The position numbers and the translations under genes are program-made. Below, piece after piece: positions 1 through 5,644 of a stretch of 9,255 nucleotides of DNA. The DNA is taken from NCBI GenBank assembly GCA_011523315.1, contig WTHE01000065.1, positions 1 to 9,255 of the forward strand, written 5' to 3'. The stretch comes from Candidatus Binatota bacterium (GTDB lineage: Bacteria > Desulfobacterota > Binatia > Bin18). Position 1 is the stretch's first letter. The number at the start of each line of letters is the position of its first letter. The notes under the pieces are model-generated. The model was not told the DNA's origin. It did not search any database and saw nothing but the letters and a program-made list of their open reading frames with translations.

Positions 1-228
1 GACCGGACAGGCCTGGCTGACAATCTCCGAGAGCGCCGGTCCGGTCCGGCGCCGTATGCCGGCAAGGCGGTTGGCGAGCACAGCAACGTCGCCGTTCCGG
101 CGGCCATCGCCAACGCTGTGTTTGACGCGGTTGGGGTGCGTCTGAACGATCTGCCGGTGACGGCCGAGAAAGTCTACCGCGGCTTGCAGCGTCGAGCCGC
201 CCGGACGGACGAGGATACTGCACCATGA
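1..228 (+). CDS. Molybdopterin-binding large subunit, xanthine dehydrogenase/CoxL family (C-terminus only)
   Basis: The reading frame is open from base 1 and ends in TGA at 226-228, giving the last 75 residues of the molybdenum-cofactor subunit of a molybdenum hydroxylase. The motif GKAVGEH (residues 21-27 of the fragment) matches the GxGE loop that carries the active-site glutamate in the xanthine dehydrogenase/CO dehydrogenase family. It is followed by AAIANAVFDAVG and LPVTAEKVY, the usual family ending. The last codons overlap the start of the [2Fe-2S] subunit gene in an ATGA junction, so the two are translationally coupled. The loop that would distinguish form I CO dehydrogenase (AYxCSFR) from other hydroxylases lies upstream of the window, so the substrate is unknown. 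Family assignment is firm; substrate is not. Confidence 0.9.
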   Translation, partial: DRTGLADNLRERRSGPAPYAGKAVGEHSNVAVPAAIANAVFDAVGVRLNDLPVTAEKVYRGLQRRAARTDEDTAP

Positions 229-695
229 AAACGCTGCATCTGTGGGTGAACGGTGAGCCGGTCAGCCGTGAGGTGGCCGATAACCGGCTGCTGATCGACT
301 TTCTGCGCGACGACCTCGGCCTGACCGGCACGAAAGAGGGTTGTAGCGTGGGCGTATGCGGGGCGTGTACGGTGCTGGTTGACGGCCAACCGGTCAGCGC
401 GTGTCTGAGCCTGGCGGTGTCGGTTGCCGACTGCCGGCTCGTCACGATTGAGGGGCTGGCCGAGGGCGACCGGTTGCATCCGCTCCAGCGCGCCTTTCTC
501 GAATACGGCGGCTTTCAGTGCGGCATCTGCACCTCGGGGCAGATCATGGCTGCCAAAGCCCTGTTGGATACGAACCCGCACCCCTCGGTCGAAGAGATCC
601 GGTCGTGGATGATGGGCAACCTGTGTCGCTGCACCGGCTATTACAAAATTATCGAGTCGATCCAGGCGGTGGCCGAGGGCAAGGTGTCGGCGTGA
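225..695 (+). CDS. coxS: [2Fe-2S] iron-sulfur subunit of molybdenum hydroxylase (CoxS-like)
   Basis: This 156-residue protein has the normal length and layout of the small electron-transfer subunit. Residues 1-75 form a plant-ferredoxin-type [2Fe-2S] domain with ligands C40, C45, C48 and C60. Residues 85-150 form the second, helical [2Fe-2S] domain with C99, C102, C134 and C136 (GGFQCGIC and LCRCTGYY). All eight cysteines are present. The two clusters pass electrons from the molybdenum site to the FAD subunit. The ATG overlaps the stop of the large subunit (ATGA, 225-228), with a GAGGA sequence about 9 bases upstream. The stop overlaps the GTG of the FAD subunit. The symbol follows the CO dehydrogenase naming of the family and does not imply that CO is the substrate. 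Confidence 0.95.
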   Translation: MKTLHLWVNGEPVSREVADNRLLIDFLRDDLGLTGTKEGCSVGVCGACTVLVDGQPVSACLSLAVSVADCRLVTIEGLAEGDRLHPLQRAFLEYGGFQCGICTSGQIMAAKALLDTNPHPSVEEIRSWMMGNLCRCTGYYKIIESIQAVAEGKVSA

Positions 696-1603
696 GTCCT
701 TTTGAATATATCGAACCCGCAACGCTTGAGGAGGCGCTCGACGCCTTGGCTCGCTACGGCGACGAGGCCAAGCTCATTGCCGGCGGCACTGGGCTGGTCA
801 ATCTGATGAAACAGCGTCTGGTCCAGCCGGCGTATCTGATCGGTCTGCGCCGGCTGGGCCGGACTGAGGGGTTGGCCGAGATCGGCCAGATCGACCAGAC
901 CGGTCCGACCGGCTCGGCTCAGGCCGTGCGGCTCGGTGCCCTGTGTACCCACCGCGCCCTCGAAGCTTCGCCGCTGGTACGGACCGCCGTGCCTGTGCTG
1001 GCTGAAACCTTTGAGCGCGTTGCCAGTATCCGCATCCGCAGCGTGGCGACCCTGGGCGGCGCCCTGGCCCATGCCGACCCCAACCAGGATCCGCCTCCCA
1101 GCCTGATGGTGCTTGACGCGCGGGTGGGCCTGCGCTCCAGCCACGGCCAGCGGGAGGTCGGCATTGAGGAGTTTTTTGTCGATTATTACGAAACCGTCCT
1201 GGAGCCGGACGAGATGGTCACCGCCGTCATCGTCCCCCGTCCACCCGCCAACTCGGGCGCCAGCTTCCTCAAGTTTCTGCCCCAGACCCAGGACGATTAC
1301 GCCACGGTCGCGGTGGCCGCTCGGTTGACGCTCGACGCCGACCGTATCGTCCAGGCCCGGGTCGCCCTGGGCGCGGCCGGCGCCACGCCGCTGCGCGCCA
1401 ACGCGGTTGAAGCCGCCCTACAGGGACAGCCGCCGACGCCGACTGTCATCCGTGATGCCGCCGCACTGGTGGCCGAGGCGGTCGATCCAAGCGACGATTT
1501 CCGTGGCTCGGCCGACTACAAGCGGGACATGGCCGTGGTGTTCGTCCAACGGGCGCTCGACCACGCGCTGGGACGAGCCCGCGCCGGGCGGGAGCAGGAA
1601 TGA
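692..1603 (+). CDS. coxM: FAD-binding subunit of molybdenum hydroxylase (CoxM-like)
   Basis: The product is 303 residues, a usual length for the medium subunit. The FAD-binding PCMH-type fold shows AGGTGLVNLMK (residues 30-40) and TLGGALAHADPNQD (120-133), the two flavin-contacting loops of the family. The C-terminal CO-dehydrogenase flavoprotein domain begins near FLKFLPQTQDDYATV (192-206). The subunit would take electrons from the [2Fe-2S] subunit and pass them to an external acceptor. I chose GTG at 692 because it overlaps the previous stop (GTGA), has AAGG about 8 bases upstream, and starts at the conserved opening SPFEYIEPATLEEAL. The frame is open further upstream, to 518, but that part reads out of frame through the previous gene. 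It ends in an ATGA overlap with the next gene. Confidence 0.93.
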   Translation: MSPFEYIEPATLEEALDALARYGDEAKLIAGGTGLVNLMKQRLVQPAYLIGLRRLGRTEGLAEIGQIDQTGPTGSAQAVRLGALCTHRALEASPLVRTAVPVLAETFERVASIRIRSVATLGGALAHADPNQDPPPSLMVLDARVGLRSSHGQREVGIEEFFVDYYETVLEPDEMVTAVIVPRPPANSGASFLKFLPQTQDDYATVAVAARLTLDADRIVQARVALGAAGATPLRANAVEAALQGQPPTPTVIRDAAALVAEAVDPSDDFRGSADYKRDMAVVFVQRALDHALGRARAGREQE

Positions 1604-2058
1604 AGTTTGAGCAGCGGTGCAGGCTGGCGGTCGCCCGAGACCGGCTGTGGGATTTTTTGATGAACGTCCCGGACATGGCCGGCTGCGTGCCCGGGGCGGA
1701 GCGGCTGGCGGTCAAACACGACGGCACGGGCGAACAGTACACCGGCCAGCTGCGGGTCAAGGTCGGTCCTATCGGGCTACGTTTACAGGGAGTGATGACG
1801 GTCCAGGAGAAGAATCGACCCGCGTGGCGGATCGTATCGCAGGCCGAGGCCAGGGACCGGCGGGTTGGGGGAGGGGTCTTCCTCACGGTGTGCATGACGC
1901 TGGACGAGACCGAAACCGACGCAACCGAGCTGCGGATCGTGTCGGAGGTGCGGCTGATGGGCAAGCTGGGCGAGTTCGGCCAGGCGGTGATCCGTCGCAA
2001 GGCGGATCGGCTGGTGGCGGAATTTGCCCGGAATGTCGCCGCCCGTTTCGAGTCCTGA
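1600..2058 (+). CDS. coxG: CoxG-type SRPBCC protein, carbon monoxide dehydrogenase subunit G family
   Basis: This 152-residue protein is a SRPBCC/START-like hydrophobic-pocket fold of the CoxG family. Typical elements are the opening FEQRCRLAVARDRLWDFL, then NVPDMAGCVPGAE (residues 22-34), VKVGPIGLRLQG (54-65) and the terminal helix from GKLGEFGQAVIRRKADRLV. In characterised CO dehydrogenases CoxG helps attach the enzyme to the membrane and link it to the respiratory chain. Here the protein ends at the fold (AARFES), with no C-terminal hydrophobic anchor visible, so it is a short soluble form. It overlaps the FAD subunit by 4 bases and is the last gene of the operon. The next gene is convergent, 34 bases away. 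Family call is good; exact role with this enzyme is inferred. Confidence 0.88.
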   Translation: MKFEQRCRLAVARDRLWDFLMNVPDMAGCVPGAERLAVKHDGTGEQYTGQLRVKVGPIGLRLQGVMTVQEKNRPAWRIVSQAEARDRRVGGGVFLTVCMTLDETETDATELRIVSEVRLMGKLGEFGQAVIRRKADRLVAEFARNVAARFES

Positions 2059-2092
2059 CTCCAGCCGCACCCGTCTGCCAGCGTTCGCCGTG

Positions 2093-3352
2093 TCAGTCCG
2101 GTTCTGGCAGATCGTAGCCTGCGGACCGCTGGGCGCCGGCCGGCGCGACAGCCGACAAGGCAAACCAGCCCTGGGTGCGCTGGCAGACACGGACCAGCAG
2201 CAGCATGACCGGCACCTCGATCAAGACCCCGACAACCGTGGCCAGGGCTGCGGCGGACGACAGTCCGAACAGCATGGTGGCCGTGGCAATGGCAACCTCG
2301 AAGTGGTTTGAGGCGCCGATCAGGGCCGACGGCGCGGCATCCTGGTAGGAGAACTTCAGCAACCTGGCCAGCCCATAGGTCAGGCCGAAAATAAGCACGG
2401 TCTGAATGAACAGCGGAATGGCAATCCACACAATGGTGAGCGGATTGGCCACGATGACCTCGCCCTTGAGCGAAAACAGCACGACCAGGGTCAACAGCAG
2501 GGCCAGGATGGTAACGGGCGTGAGCAGGGGCAGAAAGCGCTCCGTGAACCAGGCTTCTCCCTTGGCCCGTATGAGCCAGTCTCTGGAAAAATATCCGGCC
2601 AGCAGCGGCAGGACGACATACACGCCGATGGACAGCATCAGCGCCTGCCACGGCACCGGCAGCCGGCCGATGCCCAGCAAAAACCCGCCCAGCACGCCGT
2701 ACAGCACCAGCATGGTGAGCGAGTTCAGGGCGACCATGACCAGGGTCAGCCCGCTATTGCCCTGGGCCAGATAGCCCCACACCAGCACCATGGCCGTGCA
2801 CGGCGCCACGCCCAGAAGAATGCAGCCGGCCAGATAGCTCCGCCACAGCGGCACGGCCAGCATCTTGACCCCGTCAACCAGCACCACCTCTCCGGCCCCG
2901 TATGCGCTGCCGACCGGGAGTGACAGGCCGAGCGGCATCTTCACATAGTCGATTGCCTCCGGGCCAATAAAAGTCTGAAACAGACCGCCCAGGCACAGGG
3001 CGGCAATGGCGTACATGCTGAACGGCTTGATCGCCCAGTTGACAAACAGGGTCAGGCCGACCGGCTTGGCGTTGCGGCTGGCTGTGGCGACCTTGGCGAA
3101 GTCGATCTTGACCATGATCGGATACATCATGAAGAACAGACACACCGCAATCGGAATCGAAACCACCGGAGCGTCGCCGACATACAGCGCCATACCGTCC
3201 AGGGCGGTTGCCAGACCGGGAACGGTCTGGCCCAGGCCGATACCGCCGAGAATGCACAGGCCGACCCACAGGCTGAGGTAGCGTTCAAAGACGGACATGT
3301 CCCGGCTTGAGGGCCGGGGCGGGCTGACGGTTGCCGAGCGTGCCTGTGCCAT
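2093..3352 (-). CDS. acr3: Arsenite efflux permease, ACR3 family
   Basis: This 419-residue polytopic membrane protein of the bile/arsenite/riboflavin transporter superfamily has about ten hydrophobic spans. Family signatures are NWAIKPFSMYA (residues 105-115), GVAPCTAMVLVWGYL (181-195, with the essential cysteine C185 of transmembrane helix 4) and GASNHFEVAIATA (346-358, with the conserved acidic residue E352). It would export As(III) using the proton gradient. Residues about 129-168, between the third span and the cysteine helix, look like extra sequence compared with compact ACR3 proteins. I chose ATG at 3352, 11 bases after the arsI stop and with AAAGG 8 bases upstream. An in-frame TTG at 3373 would overlap arsI, and ATG at 3298 (MSVFERYL) is a shorter alternative. 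Third gene of arsR-arsI-acr3. Confidence 0.93.
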   Translation of the reverse strand: MAQARSATVSPPRPSSRDMSVFERYLSLWVGLCILGGIGLGQTVPGLATALDGMALYVGDAPVVSIPIAVCLFFMMYPIMVKIDFAKVATASRNAKPVGLTLFVNWAIKPFSMYAIAALCLGGLFQTFIGPEAIDYVKMPLGLSLPVGSAYGAGEVVLVDGVKMLAVPLWRSYLAGCILLGVAPCTAMVLVWGYLAQGNSGLTLVMVALNSLTMLVLYGVLGGFLLGIGRLPVPWQALMLSIGVYVVLPLLAGYFSRDWLIRAKGEAWFTERFLPLLTPVTILALLLTLVVLFSLKGEVIVANPLTIVWIAIPLFIQTVLIFGLTYGLARLLKFSYQDAAPSALIGASNHFEVAIATATMLFGLSSAAALATVVGVLIEVPVMLLLVRVCQRTQGWFALSAVAPAGAQRSAGYDLPEPD

Positions 3353-3363
3353 GACGGGAGCCT

Positions 3364-3795
3364 TTAGCGACAACAGGTCGCGGACGGTTTGGGCTTGGCG
3401 GCTGGTTTTTCACGCCGGGGCGACGCCCGGAAGACCTCGGTATCGCCGTGAAACTTGTAGAACTCCCACAACAGGCCCTCGGGGTCTGTGGAGTAGACCG
3501 TGCTCTTGTTGGCGTAGCAGCAGGTCTCGTCCCGAATGACCTCGTCGGCCAGGCCCTGGGGTTCCAGGCGGGTCAGCGTGTCTTCGACCTCATCTGTGTC
3601 CATCTCAAAACCGACGTGGTTGAGCCGCTCGGTGGCGTTCGGGTTTTCGAGCAGGACGAGTTTGATCGGGGGCGAGTCCACCGCAAAATTGGCATAGCCG
3701 GGTTTGCGTTTGTTGACCGGCGCGCCCAGCAGCTTGGAGTAGTACGGAATGGCCTCATCAAGATTGCGGACGTTCAGGGCGAGTTGGAATCGCAT
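3364..3795 (-). CDS. arsI: ArsI C-As lyase (glyoxalase/VOC-fold dioxygenase for methylarsenite)
   Basis: This 143-residue vicinal-oxygen-chelate protein matches ArsI, the non-heme iron dioxygenase that cleaves the carbon-arsenic bond of trivalent methyl- and aromatic arsenicals to give As(III). The diagnostic vicinal cysteine pair is C92-C93 (DETCCYANK), which binds the arsenical. Likely metal ligands by position are Q4, H60 (RLNHVGFE) and E111 (LLWEFYKF). The related cadmium-induced CadI family shares the fold, but the operon context favours ArsI. The C-terminal tail (residues 124-143) is basic and proline-rich and ends in a second pair, C141-C142. The start at 3795 has AGGAG about 7 bases upstream (GGAAAGGAGAAGACC before ATG). 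An upstream in-frame extension overlaps arsR and was rejected. Its As(III) product is the substrate of the next gene, acr3. Confidence 0.88.
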   Translation of the reverse strand: MRFQLALNVRNLDEAIPYYSKLLGAPVNKRKPGYANFAVDSPPIKLVLLENPNATERLNHVGFEMDTDEVEDTLTRLEPQGLADEVIRDETCCYANKSTVYSTDPEGLLWEFYKFHGDTEVFRASPRREKPAAKPKPSATCCR

Positions 3796-3820
3796 GGTCT
3801 TCTCCTTTCCCTCTCTAACC

Positions 3821-4141
3821 TCAACAGCACACCGGCTGAGAGGCTTCTTCGGCTGCCACACCTTGGCAGCAGTTTTCGGTCAGGAACGCGACTAGGGCGT
3901 TCATCGTTGCAAAGTTGGCACTGTAGATAAGCGAGCGACCCTCACGTCGGCATGAGACTGTGTCGGCGTGTTTGAGTTCCTTGAGGTGGAACGACAGGGT
4001 CGCGGCCGGAATGCCCAGGGCCTGTCCGATAGCGCCTGCGGCCAAGCCCGCGTTGCCGGCCCGAACCAGCAGGCGGAAGATGTCGAGCCGGGTTTCCTGG
4101 GCCAGGGCGGACAGGATGCTGACTGCGTCATTATTTTTCAT
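3821..4141 (-). CDS. arsR: ArsR-family arsenic-responsive repressor
   Basis: This 106-residue winged-helix protein of the ArsR/SmtB family has its recognition helix at about GIPAATLSFHLKELKHA (residues 43-59) and its wing at about CRREGRSLIYS (64-74). It lacks the classic ELCVCDL metal site in helix alpha-3 (AGLAAGAIGQAL is there instead). Thiols sit at the end: C91-C92 (TENCCQG) and C105-C106 (QPVCC). This resembles ArsR proteins that bind As(III) through C-terminal cysteines. It would repress the arsR-arsI-acr3 operon until arsenite or methylarsenite binds. The ATG at 4141 lies inside an inverted repeat, a likely autoregulatory operator. The only ribosome-binding candidate is GGAAAT directly against the start. 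The stop is 25 bases before arsI. Confidence 0.93.
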   Translation of the reverse strand: MKNNDAVSILSALAQETRLDIFRLLVRAGNAGLAAGAIGQALGIPAATLSFHLKELKHADTVSCRREGRSLIYSANFATMNALVAFLTENCCQGVAAEEASQPVCC

Positions 4142-4163
4142 ATTTCCAATATAATGAAAATAT
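4140..4163. promoter_or_regulatory. Inverted repeat over arsR start, probable ArsR operator
   Basis: ATATTTCC (4140-4147) and GAAAATAT (4156-4163) form an inverted repeat with 7 of 8 positions matching and an 8-base AT spacer. It covers the likely -10 box and the first bases of the arsR start codon. An AT-rich, dimer-sized repeat at this position is what an autoregulated ArsR gene would have. The link to ArsR is inferred from position. Confidence 0.6.
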
Positions 4164-4175
4164 TAAACGTGTCAA
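4148..4175 (-). promoter_or_regulatory. Candidate promoter of arsR-arsI-acr3
   Basis: Read on the minus strand, a perfect TTGACA -35 box (4175-4170) is followed after 16 bases by TATATT (4153-4148), a good -10 box. Transcription would start near 4141, the A of the arsR ATG, giving a leaderless or nearly leaderless message. An alternative -10, TAATAT (4165-4160), would pair with a poorer -35 (GACACA, 4188-4183) and leave a short leader. Confidence 0.55.
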
Positions 4176-4192
4176 GTTGTACTGTGTCAGCA

Positions 4193-4221
4193 TTGACATA
4201 TGTCAGAATAGCTTCTAGCCT
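4193..4221 (+). promoter_or_regulatory. Candidate promoter of the antitoxin-toxin pair
   Basis: TTGACA (4193-4198) is followed after 17 bases by TAGCCT (4216-4221), a weak -10 box keeping only T1, A2 and T6 of the consensus. Transcription would begin near 4228, right at the ATG (4229). No Shine-Dalgarno sequence is visible upstream of that ATG, which agrees with a leaderless transcript. Confidence 0.4.
4194..4205. promoter_or_regulatory. Perfect 12-bp palindrome TGACATATGTCA, probable antitoxin operator
   Basis: TGACATATGTCA is identical to its reverse complement and overlaps the -35 box of the antitoxin promoter. RHH antitoxins bind short palindromes of this kind to autoregulate their operon. 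A second, looser repeat, TGAC-7 bases-GTCA (4221-4235), spans the antitoxin start codon and could be a second half-site pair. The assignment to the antitoxin is inferred from position. Confidence 0.5.
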
Positions 4222-4228
4222 GACGTAC

Positions 4229-4438
4229 ATGGTCAAGACGCAAGTGTATCTACCGCACGAAGACCTGGAGGCGCTTCGGAAAACCGCCCGACGCTCGGGT
4301 CGCAGTGTTGCCGATCTGGTGCGTGAAGCAATTCGTCGTGTGTGGCTGCGCCAAACCCCCGATGGGCCGGTCGCGCTGTGGGACGGGACGCCAAGTCGAA
4401 CCTCCATCGACCACGACGCGATCTATGAAGAACGCTGA
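4229..4438 (+). CDS. Ribbon-helix-helix antitoxin (VapB/CopG type)
   Basis: This 69-residue protein has an N-terminal ribbon-helix-helix domain: the beta strand TQVYLP (residues 4-9), then helices EDLEALRKTARRSG and SVADLVREAIRRVW (to about residue 41). The remaining polar tail, rich in D, T and S, would wrap the toxin. It should neutralise the PIN toxin encoded directly downstream and repress its own promoter as a dimer. Its TGA overlaps the toxin ATG by one base (TGATG), so toxin translation is coupled to antitoxin translation. The start at 4229 begins exactly at the RHH strand. The frame is open upstream to 3968, but that region is antisense to arsR and was rejected. Confidence 0.85.
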   Translation: MVKTQVYLPHEDLEALRKTARRSGRSVADLVREAIRRVWLRQTPDGPVALWDGTPSRTSIDHDAIYEER

Positions 4439-4854
4439 TGCGAGCCCGTGAAGCGGTGTTTGTCGATACCGGCGCCTGGATCGCATTGGCGCTCACGCGC
4501 GACCCACTGCACGCCAGAGCGGTTGAGGCTTGGGACGAGATCACCAACAATCACGCCCGCATTCACACGTCCGTGCCGGTGATCCTGGAGACCTTTACGT
4601 TTCTCGATAGAAACGCGCGGCGTGATGTTGCACTCGCCTGGAAAGACTCATTAGAGACAATCAACGACTTCTGTGTGCTTGCCTGCTCCAATAATGATAT
4701 GCGGGAGGCGTGGCGGTACTTCACGCGTCGCGACCTTCATAAGCTCTCCGCAGTTGATGCGACGAGCTTCGTCCTGATGTCGCAGAGGGGTATACGGTTC
4801 GCCTTCGCGTTTGATCACCACTTCGCCACAGTAGGATTTCGGCTGGTGGGGTGA
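4438..4854 (+). CDS. vapC: PIN-domain ribonuclease toxin (VapC-like)
   Basis: This 138-residue protein is a complete PIN domain. The acidic metal-binding residues are in order and spacing: D10 (VDTGAW), E51 (ILETFTFL), D107 (SAVDATSF) and D126 (FAFDHHF). Such proteins are Mg2+-dependent RNases that cut specific RNAs, often tRNA or rRNA, when freed from the antitoxin. The gene starts in the stop codon of the RHH antitoxin. It uses more AT-ending codons (for example ATA, AAT, TTA, GAT) than the flanking metabolic genes, which suggests a separate origin. All four acidic residues are kept, so it looks intact and active. Confidence 0.9.
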   Translation: MRAREAVFVDTGAWIALALTRDPLHARAVEAWDEITNNHARIHTSVPVILETFTFLDRNARRDVALAWKDSLETINDFCVLACSNNDMREAWRYFTRRDLHKLSAVDATSFVLMSQRGIRFAFAFDHHFATVGFRLVG

Positions 4855-4880
4855 ATCTTAATGCGTCTGTACACCTTAAG

Positions 4881-4907
4881 AAAAATACTGCGTGCCTGGT
4901 CCACCGC
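4881..4907 (-). terminator. Possible intrinsic terminator after the GST gene
   Basis: On the minus strand, just after the GST stop, GCGGTG (4907-4902) can pair with CACGC (4894-4890) with one bulged G. After four bases a run of five T residues follows (4885-4881). The stem is short, so the call is tentative. Confidence 0.35.
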
Positions 4908-4909
4908 TC

Positions 4910-5518
4910 TCAGGCCTCGGCACTCGGCCGCTGCTGCATCGTTTCGTACCAGCGGGTCAGGTGCGTCCAGGCCGGGTCGAGCTGAAAGTCCGACTGGCCA
5001 ATAAAGTCGATGCCGACCATCAGGCTGATGTCGGCCAGCGAAAAATTCTCCGTCAGCCACTCGGAGTGCTGGAGATGCGCATCGAACAGGCTGAGGCGGC
5101 CTCTGAGCACGCCGCCGGCCTCCTCCACCACCTTGGGATTCTGCTCGACCCCGCGCGCCGCAAAATACGGGCTGGAGTGCAGAAAACGCCGCGTGCCCTG
5201 GAGAATCACCCCCAGTTCTGCCCGCCGTTCCCAGGCGCGGACCAGGGCCCGGCTGAGGGGATCGTGGCCCAGCAGCGGGGGCGTGGGGTGGAGTTCTTCG
5301 AGATATTCGATGATGGTCAAGGATTCCGGGATGACCGTGCCGTCGTCAAGTTCAAGGATTGGGATAGCGCCAAACGGATTGCGTTGCAGAAACTCCGGAC
5401 CGCGTTGCTCGCCGCCCAGCAGGTCAACCGGCCGCAGCGCCAACTGCATGCCCTTTTCGGCACAATAGACACGCACCTTGCGACAGTTCGGCGACAGTGA
5501 ATGATCGTACAGCTGCAT
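4910..5518 (-). CDS. Glutathione S-transferase family protein
   Basis: This 202-residue protein has the two-domain GST layout. The thioredoxin-like domain (1-78) opens with LYDHSLSPNCRKVRVY, so S8, S10 or C12 are the candidate catalytic residues. It holds the cis-proline loop GAIPILELDDG (P53) and the glutathione gamma-glutamyl contact motif PES (E65-S66). The helical domain (about 88-202) contains the folding motif SLADISLMV, with its N-cap aspartate at D163. It would conjugate, or reduce with, glutathione in the cytosol. The exact class and substrate cannot be read. GGGAGGAGG lies 5 bases before the ATG, a strong ribosome-binding site. It is divergent from the amidohydrolase gene; the two may be co-regulated from the 126-base spacer. 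Confidence 0.92.
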   Translation of the reverse strand: MQLYDHSLSPNCRKVRVYCAEKGMQLALRPVDLLGGEQRGPEFLQRNPFGAIPILELDDGTVIPESLTIIEYLEELHPTPPLLGHDPLSRALVRAWERRAELGVILQGTRRFLHSSPYFAARGVEQNPKVVEEAGGVLRGRLSLFDAHLQHSEWLTENFSLADISLMVGIDFIGQSDFQLDPAWTHLTRWYETMQQRPSAEA

Positions 5519-5553
5519 GCGGCCTCCTCCCTATGCGCCCCTTGATGTGTCCC

Positions 5554-5588
5554 AAAACGGGCCGGAATGCAAGCGTGGCCGGCCTTTT
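5554..5588. terminator. Terminator-like hairpin between the divergent GST and amidohydrolase genes
   Basis: GGCCGG (5560-5565) pairs perfectly with CCGGCC (5579-5584) across a 13-base loop. AAAA (5554-5557) and TTTT (5585-5588) flank the stem and can extend it past a two-base bulge. A TTTTCTT tract follows on the plus strand and a GTTTTG tract on the minus strand. It looks like a bidirectional intrinsic terminator, yet no gene converges on this point. It might instead act in a leader of the amidohydrolase gene or insulate the two promoters. A weak promoter candidate, TTGTGT (5590-5595) with TATGGC (5613-5618), follows it. Confidence 0.45.
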
Positions 5589-5644
5589 CTTGTGTCGCGT
5601 CCGGGGGCGTGGTATGGCCTTTGCAGACCGATGAGGAGGGATGC

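Noticed and set aside
2074..2111. Inverted repeat TCTGCCAG/CTGGCAGA between coxG and acr3 as a terminator
   Set aside because: The 22-base loop is long, there is no T tract, and part of it lies in acr3 codons; chance is a fair explanation.
1446..2651. Long minus-strand open frame (401 codons) across coxM, coxG and acr3
   Set aside because: It runs antisense to well-recognised coxM/coxG and out of frame with acr3; the translation is low-complexity and shows no domain.
3353..3373. TTG start of acr3 at 3373
   Set aside because: It would overlap arsI, is a rare start codon, and ATG 3352 has AAAGG at a fitting distance.
3796..3861. Upstream extension of arsI by 22 codons
   Set aside because: It overlaps arsR, adds residues not seen at the start of this family, and ATG 3795 has a good ribosome-binding site.
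3968..4228. Upstream extension of the antitoxin gene
   Set aside because: It is antisense to arsR and passes through the promoter region; the RHH fold starts right at ATG 4229.
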